Notes: generated from the letters alone by a model not told the origin. Positions 16,096 through 25,002 are shown, numbered from the stretch's first letter. The stretch: 64,000 nucleotides of DNA from Halomonas sp. NO4 (GCF_010994375.1 NZ_WHMA01000001.1:1-64000), one strand, 5' to 3'. A program made the numbers and translations.

Positions 16096-17817
16096 ATGAT
16101 GACCGTCCAGACCGTGACTCCCCAACGCCGCCTGCGGGGCAAGCCCCGCGGGCGTGACCTCGACCCCAGCGAGCTCGACGCCCTGCGTCGCCTGCTCGGT
16201 GACGAGCGCGAGCAGCCGGCACTGCGACGCCGCGACCTGCTGATCGAGCACCTCCACGCCATCCAGGACAGCCGCGGCCACCTGCCGCTCGCCGCGCTGC
16301 GCGCGCTTGCCGCCTACATGAAACTGCCCATGGCGGCGGTCTACGAGACGGCGACCTTCTACGCCCACTTCGACGTCATCCACGACGACCAGACCACGCC
16401 GCCGGCGATCACCGTGCGAGTCTGCGATTCGCTCTCCTGTCAGCTGGCCGGGGCGGCGACCCTCAAGGCCGAGCTCGAGGCCGGCCTGGACCCGGCCGCG
16501 GTGCGCGTGCTGCGTGCGCCCTGCATGGGGCGCTGCGAGACGGCACCGGTGGTGGAGGTGGGCCATCGCCACCTCGGTCATGCCACCCCGCCGGCGGTCG
16601 AGGCGGCTATGGCCGACGGTGACCTGCATCCCGAACCGATCGACTGGCCGCGCCTGGACGCCTACCGTGCCGCGGGGGGCTACGCCCTGCTCGACGCCTG
16701 CCGGAGCGGGCGCGTCACGGTGGAAGCGCTGATGGCCGAACTCGAGGCGGCCAACCTGCGTGGCCTGGGCGGCGCCGGTTTCCCGACCTTCAAGAAGTGG
16801 ACCTTCGTGCGCCAGGAGGCGGGGCCGCGGTATTGCGCGATCAACGCCGACGAGGGGGAGCCCGGCACCTTCAAGGACCGCTACTACCTCGAGCGCGAGC
16901 CGCACCGCTTCCTCGAGGGCGCCCTGGTGAGCGCCTGGGCCGTGGAGGCCTGTGCGCTCTACATCTACCTGCGCGACGAGTACCCCGGCCTGCACCGGGT
17001 GCTCCGCGAGGCGATTGCCGAGCTGGAAGCGGCAGGGCTCGTCGAGCCGGGCTATGTGGTGCTGCGCCGCGGCGCCGGCGCCTACATCTGCGGCGAGGAG
17101 TCGGCGATGATCGAGTCGCTGGAGGGCAAGCCCGGCAAGCCGCGCCATCGCCCGCCTTTCGTCGCCCAGAAGGGGCTCTTCGACCGCCCGACACTGGTCA
17201 ACAACGTGGAAACCGTCTACTGGATCCCGCTGATCCACCAGCGCGGCGCGGCCTGGTTCGCCGACCAGGGGCGACACGGCCGCAGTGGCCTGCGCAGCTT
17301 CTCGGTCTCCGGGCGGGTGCAGCGCCCCGGCGTGCACCTGGCGCCGGCCGGGATCACCCTGAACGAGCTGATCGACGATTACTGCGGCGGCATGGCCGAA
17401 GGGCACCGCCTCGCCGGCTACCTGCCGGGGGGCGCCTCCGGTGGCATCCTGCCGGCGAGCAAGGCGGACATCCCGCTCGATTTCGACACCCTGCAGGCGG
17501 AGGGCTGCTTCATCGGCTCGGCGGCGCTCATCGTGCTGTCGGACCAGGACGACCTGCGCGGCGTGGCCACCAACCTGCTGGCTTTCTTCGCCGACGAGTC
17601 GTGCGGGCAGTGCACGCCGTGCCGCGTCGGTAGCGAGAAGATGCTCTCGCTGCTCGAGCGCGAGCAGTGGGACGCCGCGGCACTCGAGCGGCTCGCCCAG
17701 GTGATGATGGATGCCTCCATCTGCGGGCTGGGGCAGGCGGCGCCCAATCCGGTGTTGGGGCTGCTCAAGGACTTCCGCGGCGAACTCGCCGCCCAGAACC
17801 TGATCATCAAGGGGTGA
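16096..17817 (+). CDS. fdsB: NAD-dependent formate dehydrogenase, fused gamma/beta subunit (NuoE-NuoF type)
   Basis: This 573-residue protein contains a NuoE-like thioredoxin-fold domain (about 30-165) with its 2Fe-2S cysteines in CDSLSCQLAG and APCMGRCETAP. It is joined to a NuoF-like domain (about 190-570) with the NADH/FMN motif RGLGGAGFPTFKKW, ICGEESAMIESLEG and the 4Fe-4S ligands ESCGQCTPCR. In soluble formate dehydrogenases these are usually separate FdsG and FdsB subunits; here they form one chain. It passes electrons from the molybdenum subunit to NAD+. The start ATG 16096 is followed directly by another ATG; the ribosome site is weak. Four bases separate its stop from the catalytic subunit gene. 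Confidence 0.88.
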   Translation: MMTVQTVTPQRRLRGKPRGRDLDPSELDALRRLLGDEREQPALRRRDLLIEHLHAIQDSRGHLPLAALRALAAYMKLPMAAVYETATFYAHFDVIHDDQTTPPAITVRVCDSLSCQLAGAATLKAELEAGLDPAAVRVLRAPCMGRCETAPVVEVGHRHLGHATPPAVEAAMADGDLHPEPIDWPRLDAYRAAGGYALLDACRSGRVTVEALMAELEAANLRGLGGAGFPTFKKWTFVRQEAGPRYCAINADEGEPGTFKDRYYLEREPHRFLEGALVSAWAVEACALYIYLRDEYPGLHRVLREAIAELEAAGLVEPGYVVLRRGAGAYICGEESAMIESLEGKPGKPRHRPPFVAQKGLFDRPTLVNNVETVYWIPLIHQRGAAWFADQGRHGRSGLRSFSVSGRVQRPGVHLAPAGITLNELIDDYCGGMAEGHRLAGYLPGGASGGILPASKADIPLDFDTLQAEGCFIGSAALIVLSDQDDLRGVATNLLAFFADESCGQCTPCRVGSEKMLSLLEREQWDAAALERLAQVMMDASICGLGQAAPNPVLGLLKDFRGELAAQNLIIKG

Positions 17818-17821
17818 CAAG

Positions 17822-20698
17822 ATGAGTGACACGAGCTTCACCCTGACCCTCGACGGCAGCGCAGTGCGCGCCTATCCCGGCGAGACGCTGTGGCAGGTGG
17901 CCAAGCGCGCCGGCGAGACCATTCCCCACCTCTGCTTCCTGGACGCCCCCGGTTACCGCGCCGACGGCAACTGCCGCGCCTGCATGGTGGAGATCGAGGG
18001 CGAGCGGGTGCTGGCTGCCAGCTGCATCCGCGAGGCGCGCCCCGACATGGTGGTCAAGAGCGTCTCCTCCGAGCGTGCCCGCGTGGCTCGCGAGGGCGTG
18101 CTCGAACTGCTCGCCGTCGACCAGCCCCAGCGCGAGGCCAGCCCCGACCGCTCGAGCCACTTCTGGGCCATGGCCGACCAGCTGGCCGTGGACGCCACGG
18201 CGGTGCGCGAGTGGCTGCCCCGCCAGGACGAGCGCACAGCGCCCACCGTGCACCATGTCGCCGAGCGCGAGCGTTCGGAGAGCCACGCTCAGGGGCACGA
18301 CAGCAGCCACTCGGCGATGCGTGTCAATCTCGATGCCTGCATCGAGTGCAACCTCTGCGTACGCGCCTGCCGCGAGGTGCAGGTCAACGACGTCATCGGC
18401 CTGGCCCACCGCGGCGCGGCGTCCAAGATTGTCTTCGACTTCGACGACCCCATGGGCGACAGCACCTGCGTGGCCTGCGGCGAGTGCGTCCAGGCCTGTC
18501 CCACCGGGGCGCTGATGGAGGCGACGCTGGTCGACGAGCAGGGGCGCGGCGACTCCGCCGCGGCGGATCGCCAGGTCGATTCCGTCTGCCCCTACTGCGG
18601 CGTGGGCTGCCAGCTCACCTACCACGTCAAGGGCGAGCCCGGGAAGGACGAGCGCATCCTCTTCGTCGAGGGCAAGGACGGCCCGGCCAACCAGGGGCGG
18701 CTGTGCGTCAAGGGACGCTTCGGCTTCGACTACCCCAACCACCCGGCGCGCCTCACCACCCCGCTGATTCGCCGCGAGGGCGTTGCCAAGGGGCTCGACC
18801 CGAACTTCGATCCGGCCCAGCCGCTGACCCATTTTCGCGAGGCGAGCTGGGACGAGGCACTGGACCTGGCCGCCCGAGGGCTTGTCGACCTCAAGGCCGC
18901 CCATGGGCCCCAGACGCTGGCCGGCTTCGGCAGCGCCAAGTGCTCCAATGAGGAGGCCTGGCTGTTCCAGAAGCTGGTGCGCACGGGCTTCGGCTCCAAC
19001 AACGTCGACCACTGCACCCGGCTGTGCCACGCCAGCTCCGTGGCGGCGCTCATGGAGTGCATCGGCTCCGGTGCGGTGACCGCGTCGTTCATGCAGGCGG
19101 CCAACGCCGACGTGGTGATTCTCACCGGCTGCAACCCGGCGGTGAACCACCCGGTGGCGGCGACCTTCTTCAAGCAGGCCGCCAAGCGCGGCACCAAGTT
19201 CATCGTGCTTGACCCGCGCGGCCAGGCGCTGGACGCCTATGCGCATCTCAGCGTGCGCTTCACGCCGGGGGCCGACGTCTCGCTGTTCAATGCGTTGCTC
19301 AACGTCATCGTCAGCGAGGGGCTCTACGACGCGGCCTACATCGCCGAGCACACCGAGGGCTTCGAGGCGCTCAAGGCCCACGTCGCCGAGATGACCCCCG
19401 AGGCGATGGCGTCTGCCTGCGGCGTCGAGCCGGCAACCATTCGTGAGGTGGCGCGCCTCTACGCCACGGCCGAGCGGGCGATGATCTTCTGGGGCATGGG
19501 GATCTCCCAGCACACCCACGGCACCGACAACGCGCGCTGCCTGATCTCGCTGGCGCTGGCCTGCGGTCACACCGGGCGGCCCGGTACCGGCCTGCACCCG
19601 CTGCGCGGCCAGAACAACGTCCAGGGCGCCTCCGACGCCGGCCTGATCCCCATGGTGCTGCCGGACTACCAGCCGGTGGGCGATACCCAGCTGCGTGCCG
19701 CCTTCGAGGAGCTCTGGAACACGCCGCTCGACGACCAGCCGGGCCTGACGGTGGTGGAGATCATGCACGCCATCCACGACGGCACCATCCGCGGCATGTA
19801 CATCCAGGGCGAGAACCCGGCCATGTCCGACCCCGACCTGGACCATGCCCGGGCGGCCCTGGCCAGGCTCGAGCACTTGGTGGTGCAGGACCTCTTCGTT
19901 ACCGAGACGGCCCAGTTCGCCGACGTCATCCTGCCGGCCTCCAGCTGGTCGGAGAAGGAGGGCACCGTCACCAACACCAACCGCCAGGTGCAGCTCGGGC
20001 GGGCCGCGGTGGCGCTGCCGGGCGAGGCCCGGCCCGACTGGTGGATCATCCAGGAGATCGCCCGGCGCTTCGGCCTCGACTGGCGCTACACGCACCCCCG
20101 CGAGGTGTTCGCCGAGATGAAACGTGGCATGCCCTCGCTCGACCACATTACCTGGGAGCGGCTCGAGCGCGAGCACTCGGTCAGCTATCCCTGCCCGGCG
20201 GACGACGCCCCCGGTGCCGACGTGGTCTATGCGGATGCCTTCCCCACCGCCAGCGGCAAGGCCAGGTTCTCGCCGACATTGCCGCTACCGCCGGATGAGC
20301 CGATCGACGCCGACTACCCGGTGGTACTGACCACCGGCCGCCAGCTCGAGCACTGGCACACCGGCTCGATGACGCGCCGGGCCCGCGTGCTCGACGATCT
20401 GGAGCCGGCCGCGGTGGCAAGCCTGGCCCCAACGGAAGCACGCCGCCTGGGTGTGGCGCCCGGCGAGCCGCTCACCATCACCACCCGGCGCGGCAGCATC
20501 ACGCTGGCGGCGCGCGTCGACCCGGCGATGCCGGAGGGCATGGTGTTCGTGCCGTTTTGCTACGCCGAGGCGGCCGCCAACGTGCTGACCAACCCGGCAC
20601 TGGACCCCTTCGGCAAGATCCCCGAGTTCAAGTACGCGGCGGCTCGGCTGTCCAGGGCAGCATCGACCGCCATGGGCGATACTGTCGAACAACGGTAA
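17822..20698 (+). CDS. fdsA: NAD-dependent formate dehydrogenase, molybdenum catalytic subunit
   Basis: This 958-residue NuoG/FdhF-type protein has an N-terminal 2Fe-2S domain (Cys38, 51, 54, 68). Two 4Fe-4S clusters follow (CIECNLCVRAC from Cys173 and CVACGECVQACP from Cys216), then the CPYCGVGC cluster from Cys256 and a molybdopterin bis-MGD domain. The metal ligand is a cysteine, Cys402 in DHCTRLCHASS, so no selenocysteine is required. The RGQNNVQGASDAG motif binds the cofactor. It oxidises formate to CO2 in the cytosol. It is the endpoint for formate from formaldehyde dehydrogenase and, by inference, from PurU 35 kb downstream. No fdhD accessory gene is in the window. Confidence 0.92.
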   Translation: MSDTSFTLTLDGSAVRAYPGETLWQVAKRAGETIPHLCFLDAPGYRADGNCRACMVEIEGERVLAASCIREARPDMVVKSVSSERARVAREGVLELLAVDQPQREASPDRSSHFWAMADQLAVDATAVREWLPRQDERTAPTVHHVAERERSESHAQGHDSSHSAMRVNLDACIECNLCVRACREVQVNDVIGLAHRGAASKIVFDFDDPMGDSTCVACGECVQACPTGALMEATLVDEQGRGDSAAADRQVDSVCPYCGVGCQLTYHVKGEPGKDERILFVEGKDGPANQGRLCVKGRFGFDYPNHPARLTTPLIRREGVAKGLDPNFDPAQPLTHFREASWDEALDLAARGLVDLKAAHGPQTLAGFGSAKCSNEEAWLFQKLVRTGFGSNNVDHCTRLCHASSVAALMECIGSGAVTASFMQAANADVVILTGCNPAVNHPVAATFFKQAAKRGTKFIVLDPRGQALDAYAHLSVRFTPGADVSLFNALLNVIVSEGLYDAAYIAEHTEGFEALKAHVAEMTPEAMASACGVEPATIREVARLYATAERAMIFWGMGISQHTHGTDNARCLISLALACGHTGRPGTGLHPLRGQNNVQGASDAGLIPMVLPDYQPVGDTQLRAAFEELWNTPLDDQPGLTVVEIMHAIHDGTIRGMYIQGENPAMSDPDLDHARAALARLEHLVVQDLFVTETAQFADVILPASSWSEKEGTVTNTNRQVQLGRAAVALPGEARPDWWIIQEIARRFGLDWRYTHPREVFAEMKRGMPSLDHITWERLEREHSVSYPCPADDAPGADVVYADAFPTASGKARFSPTLPLPPDEPIDADYPVVLTTGRQLEHWHTGSMTRRARVLDDLEPAAVASLAPTEARRLGVAPGEPLTITTRRGSITLAARVDPAMPEGMVFVPFCYAEAAANVLTNPALDPFGKIPEFKYAAARLSRAASTAMGDTVEQR

Positions 20699-20714
20699 TA
20701 GGGAGGGTGGGACG

Positions 20715-20969
20715 ATGATGATCGCAGACCTGATCGACGGCGACGACTTCCGCCAGCGCCTGGTGGCGCTGGGAGTGCGCATTCCCGACGGCGCCTGTCC
20801 CGAGACCTGCGCGCGCATGGCGCGGCTGATGCACGAGCAGGTGGGTATCGAGGGGCTGGCGGTGCTGGTGGCCGAGCTCGAGGCCCAGCGCGAGGTGATG
20901 CTGCCCTCGGTGCGTCTGGCGCTAGAGCAGAACCTACGCCCGGCAGTGGAAGAGCGCGAGCGTCACTAA
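20715..20969 (+). CDS. Small protein at the end of the formate dehydrogenase operon
   Basis: This 84-residue, mostly helical acidic protein lies 16 bp after fdsA and is preceded by an AGGGAGG site. It therefore appears to be translated with the dehydrogenase. It holds two cysteines in ACPETCARM and no recognisable cofactor motif. By position it occupies the place of FdsD, the small delta subunit found in soluble formate dehydrogenases, but I do not recognise the FdsD sequence pattern in it. It could be a divergent delta subunit or an assembly factor. Two adjacent ATG codons (20715, 20718) make the exact start uncertain by one residue. Confidence 0.65.
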   Translation: MMIADLIDGDDFRQRLVALGVRIPDGACPETCARMARLMHEQVGIEGLAVLVAELEAQREVMLPSVRLALEQNLRPAVEERERH

Positions 20970-20997
20970 TCCCCGCAGGATTGCCTTATACCCTAGC

Positions 20998-21026
20998 GCC
21001 GCCTTGCCCGGATCGGGCAAGGCGGC
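20998..21026 (+). terminator. Terminator-like hairpin after the formate dehydrogenase operon
   Basis: A perfect 13-bp stem (20998-21010 with 21014-21026) and a 3-base loop lie 28 bp past the last operon gene. No T-run follows, so it may work with Rho or as a bidirectional element facing gbcA. Confidence 0.55.
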
Positions 21027-21107
21027 GCGCGGCAACGGGCCCGACCTTGGGGGGCGGGCCCATGTTGTTCAAGGATTTCCTGAAGGGTAGGCGGCTAGCG
21101 GAAGCTG

Positions 21108-21131
21108 CCCTCGCCGTCAGGGCGGCGAGGG
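21108..21131 (-). terminator. Terminator-like hairpin of gbcA
   Basis: CCCTCGCCG 21108-21116 pairs with CGGCGAGGG 21123-21131 around 6 bases, 7 bp beyond the minus-strand gbcA stop. It lacks a clear U-tract. Confidence 0.5.
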
Positions 21132-21137
21132 GATACG

Positions 21138-22424
21138 TCAGCCCTGTACCATCTGCAATTGTGGGGCGCTCTGTCCGAGGTTCTCCTGCAGCCGCTCGCT
21201 GTACCAGTCGATGAAGTCGATCACGCCGAACTCATAGGTTGCGGAGTAGGGGCCCGGCTCGTAGGCCTTGGAGTTGATGCCGCGCTGGTTCTCCTCGGCG
21301 AGGCGACGGTCCTGGTCGTTGGTGGCGTCCCACACGTGACGCATCTGCTCGGGGTGGTAGTCCACGCCCTCCACGGCCTCCTTGTGCACCAGCCACTTGG
21401 TGGTGACCAGGGTCTGCTGCGGGCCCAGCGGCATGACACGAAATACTACCGCGTGGTCGCCCATGAAGTGGTTCCAGGAGTTGGGCAGGTGGAGGATGCG
21501 CAGCGACCCCATGTCGGGGCTCTCGAGGCGTCCCATCAGCATCTGGCAGGCGGGCTTGCCGTCCATGGTCATGGAGACGGTGCCGTCGAGCAAGGGCGTG
21601 CGGGTCAGGCGGTTGCGCTTGCCGAAGCGCTTGAGCTGCCAGGGCACCTGCTGGGTGTCCCAGTCGGCCTGCTTGCGCGCGACAAGCGCCTTGTAGGTCG
21701 GGGTGGCGCGCGGGTCGTCGGTGTCGTCGAACTCCTGCAGGGAGTTGAGCAGTTCGGGGTGGGCGCCGTTGCAGTGGTAGCACTCGCGGTTGTTCTCGAT
21801 GACCAGCTTCCAGTTGGCCTGCTCGACGATGGAGGACTCCACGGCCACCTTGACGTTGGCCATGTCGTAGGGTTCCAGGTAGTGCTCGAGAGTGACCAGG
21901 AAGTCATCGATGGCCGGCGGCTCGTCGGCGAGGCTGATGAAGAGGTAGCCTCCGGCGCTCTTCACGTGGATCGGCTTGAGGCCGTAGGCGGCCAGGTCGA
22001 AGTGCTCGCCCATGTCGCTGCCGGCAAACAGCAGGCGACCGTCGAGTTCGTAGGTCCACTGGTGGTAGGGGCACACCAGCTTGGCGACCTTGCCCTTCTC
22101 CTTCACGCACAGCCGCGAGCCGCGATGCCGGCAGACGTTGTGGAAGCCGTGCACGGCGCCGTCGCTGCCGCGCACGAGGATCACCGGGTTGTCGCCCACC
22201 TCCAGGGTCATGAAGTTACCCTTGGCGGGAATCTCGCACGTCATGCCGGCGAACAGCCACTCCTTCTCGAAGATCTCCTGCATGTCCAGGGCGAAGAACC
22301 GGGCATCGTTGTAGAACGGCTGGGGCAGGGAGAAATTGGGCCGGCGGCGACGCAGGCTCTCGGCCACTTCCTGACGCGCGTTGGCCAGCGGATCATCGAG
22401 GGAGACGGGGTCAAAGGCAGACAT
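21138..22424 (-). CDS. gbcA: Glycine betaine monooxygenase, Rieske oxygenase subunit
   Basis: This 428-residue ring-hydroxylating-type oxygenase has a Rieske 2Fe-2S site, CRHRG with CPYHQW, at about residues 95-120. A C-terminal catalytic domain holds mononuclear iron ligands around NRECYHCNGAHPE. With GbcB it hydroxylates a methyl group of glycine betaine, releasing formaldehyde and dimethylglycine, the first oxidative step of the pathway. The length and the N-terminal RRRRPNFSLPQPFYND match Pseudomonas GbcA. ATG 22424 follows a GAGGAA site. It is transcribed divergently from gbcB across a 281-bp region that would hold both promoters, with a TGTCG-N4-CGG motif at 22477. Confidence 0.92.
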   Translation of the reverse strand: MSAFDPVSLDDPLANARQEVAESLRRRRPNFSLPQPFYNDARFFALDMQEIFEKEWLFAGMTCEIPAKGNFMTLEVGDNPVILVRGSDGAVHGFHNVCRHRGSRLCVKEKGKVAKLVCPYHQWTYELDGRLLFAGSDMGEHFDLAAYGLKPIHVKSAGGYLFISLADEPPAIDDFLVTLEHYLEPYDMANVKVAVESSIVEQANWKLVIENNRECYHCNGAHPELLNSLQEFDDTDDPRATPTYKALVARKQADWDTQQVPWQLKRFGKRNRLTRTPLLDGTVSMTMDGKPACQMLMGRLESPDMGSLRILHLPNSWNHFMGDHAVVFRVMPLGPQQTLVTTKWLVHKEAVEGVDYHPEQMRHVWDATNDQDRRLAEENQRGINSKAYEPGPYSATYEFGVIDFIDWYSERLQENLGQSAPQLQMVQG

Positions 22425-22476
22425 GGGAGATATTCCTCGTTGTTGGTTGGGCGAATGCCGGGCACGTTCGTCGCCG

Positions 22477-22492
22477 TGTCGCAAGCGGAGTG
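22477..22492 (+). promoter_or_regulatory. Candidate activator site in the gbcA-gbcB divergent promoter region
   Basis: TGTCGCAAGCGGAGTG shares TGTCGCAA with the glyA and fdhA upstream regions and TGTCG-N4-CGGNGTG with the dipeptidase upstream region. It lies 53 bp before the gbcA start. GbdR is the obvious candidate to bind, by inference. Confidence 0.35.
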
Positions 22493-22705
22493 TGCGCCAC
22501 GGCCTTGGGGTACCCATGTCCGCCAGCGACCCGAAACGATGCCCGAGCGACCTTGACCAGCGGTGGGTCGCGACGGCGAGGGGGTGATGGATATCTCGAT
22601 GTCGTAGCCAGAACAGTCGCAACGGACCCACAGGCCGCAGAATGCGCTCAGACAGTGCGGTGGCGGCTGTCGAGGCGTTCCCCGCTCAACCCTGGCGAGA
22701 CGACA

Positions 22706-23812
22706 ATGACAATGAACTTCCTCAATCCGGTGACGACCCAGACCTGGACCAACGGGCGCCACCTGGTGCGCTGTGTCAAGGTGATCCAGGAAACCTGGGA
22801 CGTGCGTACCTTCTGCTTCATGGCCGAACAGCCGGTGCTGTTCTTCTTCAAGCCGGGGCAGTTCGTGACCCTGGAGCTGGAGATCGAGGGCGAGCCGATC
22901 ATGCGCTCCTACACGATCTCGAGTTCGCCCTCGGTACCCTACAGCTTCTCGATCACCGTCAAGCGGATGCCCGGCGGCAAGGTCTCCAATTGGTTGCACG
23001 ACCACCTCAAGGCGGGCTCTGAGCTGGCGGTGCACGGCCCGGTGGGTAATTTCAACGCCATCGACTATCCGGCCGACAAGCTGCTGATGCTCTCCGGCGG
23101 GGTGGGCATCACGCCGCTGATGTCGATGACCCGCTGGTACTTCGACACCAATGCCGCCGTTGACCTGGAGTTCGTGCACAGCGCGCGCTCTCCCAGCGAC
23201 ATCATCTTCCACCGCGAGCTGGAGCACATCTTCTCGCGCATCCCTGAATTCAAGCTGCACCTGATCAGCGAGCGCAGCGACGAGCTGGGCCAGATCTGGT
23301 CCGGCTTTCGCGGCTTCCTGACTCGGCCGATGCTGGAACTGATGGTGCCCGACTACCTGGATCGCGAGATCTTCTGCTGTGGTCCCACCCCCTACATGAA
23401 GGCGGTCCGGCAGCTTCTCGCTGACCAGGGCTACGACATGAGCCGCTACCACGAGGAGTCCTTCGGCGCGACCCCGGTGGAGGTCCAGGAGGAAGCGCTC
23501 GAGCACGCCGAACAGGCGGAGGCGGAAGCCGAGGAAGTCGATGTCGCCGAGATGATCCGCGTGGAATTCAGCACCACCGGCAAGAGCGTGCGCATCCAGC
23601 CCGGCGAGACGGTGCATGCGGCCGCGGCCAAGCTGGGCCTGCACATCCCCAAGGCGTGTGGCATGGGCATCTGTGGCACCTGCCGGATTCCGTTGAGCGC
23701 GGGGCAGGTCGACATGGAGCACAACGGCGGCATCACCGACGAGGATATCGAAGAGGGCTACATCCTCTCCTGTTGCAGCAAGCCGCGGTGTGACGTGGTC
23801 CTCGACTACTGA
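22706..23812 (+). CDS. gbcB: Glycine betaine monooxygenase, reductase subunit
   Basis: This 368-residue reductase combines a ferredoxin-NADP-reductase-type FAD domain (MRSYTISSSPS near 65-75) and a nucleotide domain (MLSGGVGITPLMSM, CGPTPYMKAV) with a C-terminal plant-type 2Fe-2S ferredoxin. The cluster cysteines are in ACGMGICGTCR and SCCSKP. An acidic linker rich in Glu and Ala joins the two parts. It carries NAD(P)H electrons to the GbcA Rieske centre. Two ATGs six bases apart (22706, 22712) are possible starts, and the ribosome site GAGACGA is modest. It is divergent from gbcA and precedes the TetR gene. Confidence 0.92.
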   Translation: MTMNFLNPVTTQTWTNGRHLVRCVKVIQETWDVRTFCFMAEQPVLFFFKPGQFVTLELEIEGEPIMRSYTISSSPSVPYSFSITVKRMPGGKVSNWLHDHLKAGSELAVHGPVGNFNAIDYPADKLLMLSGGVGITPLMSMTRWYFDTNAAVDLEFVHSARSPSDIIFHRELEHIFSRIPEFKLHLISERSDELGQIWSGFRGFLTRPMLELMVPDYLDREIFCCGPTPYMKAVRQLLADQGYDMSRYHEESFGATPVEVQEEALEHAEQAEAEAEEVDVAEMIRVEFSTTGKSVRIQPGETVHAAAAKLGLHIPKACGMGICGTCRIPLSAGQVDMEHNGGITDEDIEEGYILSCCSKPRCDVVLDY

Positions 23813-23852
23813 AGATGCCGCAGCCCCGGTTGGTTGCATCCGCCCTCCCGCC

Positions 23853-23880
23853 TTGACAAGCGGGCAGGGCGAGCTAGGTT
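23853..23880 (+). promoter_or_regulatory. Promoter of the TetR-family gene
   Basis: A consensus TTGACA at 23853-23858 is followed after 16 bases by TAGGTT (23875-23880), a weak -10. The operator-like palindrome begins 5 bp downstream, so repressor binding would block initiation or early elongation. Confidence 0.5.
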
Positions 23881-23885
23881 GAGAG

Positions 23886-23901
23886 TAGACCGGTCGGTCT
23901 A
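23886..23901. promoter_or_regulatory. Operator-like palindrome upstream of the TetR gene
   Basis: TAGACCGGTCGGTCTA has 6-bp inverted arms TAGACC/GGTCTA. It shares the 11-mer GACCGGTCGGT with the site before the haemoglobin gene (24525-24535). The form is close to the NemR box described for E. coli, recalled as TAGACC-N4-GGTCTA. Confidence 0.7.
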
Positions 23902-23924
23902 TTGGAGGCGACAACGGGAGACTC

Positions 23925-24500
23925 ATGGCACAAGACACGAAGCAGCGGCTGCTGGATGCGGGACTCGAGATGCTTCTGCGGCATGGCTACAACGATCTTG
24001 GCGTGCAAGCCCTGCTGACGGCCACGAACACGCCGAAGGGATCGTTTTACCACTACTTCCCCAGCAAGGAGGCCTTCGCCCTCGAACTCATCGAGTGCTA
24101 CATGGTGGAAGTGCACCGGGGGCTGGATGCCACCCTGGGGGATCGTTCGCTGCCGCCGCTGGCACGGGTGCGCCGCTTCTTCGAGCTGACCCAGGAAAAG
24201 TACCGCGAGGAGGGATACCTGGGGTGCATGCTCGGCGGGGTCGGTCAGGAGCTCTCGGGCGTCAACGAGGTGTTCCGGGCCAAGATCGAGCAGTGCTTCA
24301 ACGCGATCGCCGAACGCATTGCCGGCTGCCTGGAAGAGGCGCGCCAGCGAGGCGACCTGCCGGCGGACTTCGCGTCGCGCCGCATGGCCGATCTGTTGGT
24401 GAACTGCTGGGAGGGCGCGGCGCTGCGCACGCGGCTGCGTCGCGACCCCACCTCGCTGCAGGCCATGCTGGACTTCTACTTTGCCGCCGCCACGGGGTGA
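23925..24500 (+). CDS. TetR-family repressor (NemR/AcuR-like)
   Basis: This 191-residue regulator has an N-terminal TetR helix-turn-helix (about 8-50, GVQALLTATNTPKGSFYHYFPSKEAF) and an all-helical ligand domain with a few cysteines (GYLGCMLGG near 95, EQCFNAI, NCWEGA). The KGSFYHYFxSKExF signature and the domain with YLGCM..GVG match the NemR/AcuR branch, whose members respond to reactive electrophiles or acrylate. A palindromic operator overlaps its promoter and a second precedes the next gene, so autorepression and control of the truncated haemoglobin are likely. It may sense aldehydes such as formaldehyde, given its neighbours; that is inference. Confidence 0.82.
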   Translation: MAQDTKQRLLDAGLEMLLRHGYNDLGVQALLTATNTPKGSFYHYFPSKEAFALELIECYMVEVHRGLDATLGDRSLPPLARVRRFFELTQEKYREEGYLGCMLGGVGQELSGVNEVFRAKIEQCFNAIAERIAGCLEEARQRGDLPADFASRRMADLLVNCWEGAALRTRLRRDPTSLQAMLDFYFAAATG

Positions 24501-24518
24501 GTTTTTTTACCCTGTCAC

Positions 24519-24535
24519 TAGACCGACCGGTCGGT
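24519..24535. promoter_or_regulatory. Second operator, upstream of the truncated haemoglobin gene
   Basis: ACCGACCGGTCGGT (24522-24535) is a perfect 14-bp palindrome preceded by TAG. It shares GACCGGTCGGT with the site upstream of the TetR gene. It sits between the two genes, 85 bp before the haemoglobin start. Confidence 0.7.
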
Positions 24536-24619
24536 TCGAGGTGGGCGCCTACCTGCCCATCAAACTCTGGAAAACAACTCACGGAGCGATTCACTCCGTA
24601 CCCCGAGTGGAGGTGCACC

Positions 24620-24997
24620 ATGGCAACTTCAACTCTCTTCGACCGCCTGGGCGGCAGTGACGGCATCCAGGCCCTGGTCGACGACATCGTCGACGCGCAC
24701 CTGGCCAACCCGGCCATCCAGGCACGCTATCTTCCCCTGAGTGAGGATCCCAAGCGCATGGCGACGGCCAAACGGCATCTGGTCGACTTCATCACGACCG
24801 GTTCCGGCGGGCCGGCGGTCTATGAGGGGCGCAATATGCTCGAAATACATCGGGGGATGAATATCGGTGAGGGCGAATACATGGCCGCCATCGATGACAT
24901 CCTGGGCGCGCTCGATCGCCACGGCGCCGACGAGCAGACCCGCAAGGACATGCTGGCCATTGCCTACTCGCTGAAGGACGAGATCATTCGCGTCTGA
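24620..24997 (+). CDS. Group 1 truncated haemoglobin
   Basis: This 125-residue globin of the 2-on-2 fold has the family start [21 protein letters not shown], the CD-region LSEDPKRM and the proximal heme ligand His77 in [10 protein letters not shown]. It ends in helix H with [13 protein letters not shown]. Group 1 truncated haemoglobins bind O2 or NO and some protect against nitric oxide or supply oxygen to oxygenases. The ATG at 24620 has a strong GTGGAGGTG site. It lies downstream of the TetR gene and its own operator. Placement between gbcAB and glyA-sox, both oxygen-consuming systems, suggests oxygen delivery or aldehyde/NO stress roles, as inference. Confidence 0.85.
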   Translation: MATSTLFDRLGGSDGIQALVDDIVDAHLANPAIQARYLPLSEDPKRMATAKRHLVDFITTGSGGPAVYEGRNMLEIHRGMNIGEGEYMAAIDDILGALDRHGADEQTRKDMLAIAYSLKDEIIRV

Positions 24998-25002
24998 CCG
25001 GC

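Noticed and set aside
14632..17841. Very long minus-strand open frame (about 1069 codons) opposite fdhA and the formate dehydrogenase beta gene
   Set aside because: It lies antisense to two well-recognised genes in a GC-rich genome, where stop codons are rare on the opposite strand. The translation is low-complexity with no family features.
20981..21214. 77-codon frame between the formate dehydrogenase operon and gbcA
   Set aside because: It covers two terminator-like hairpins and runs into the antisense strand of gbcA; no protein features.
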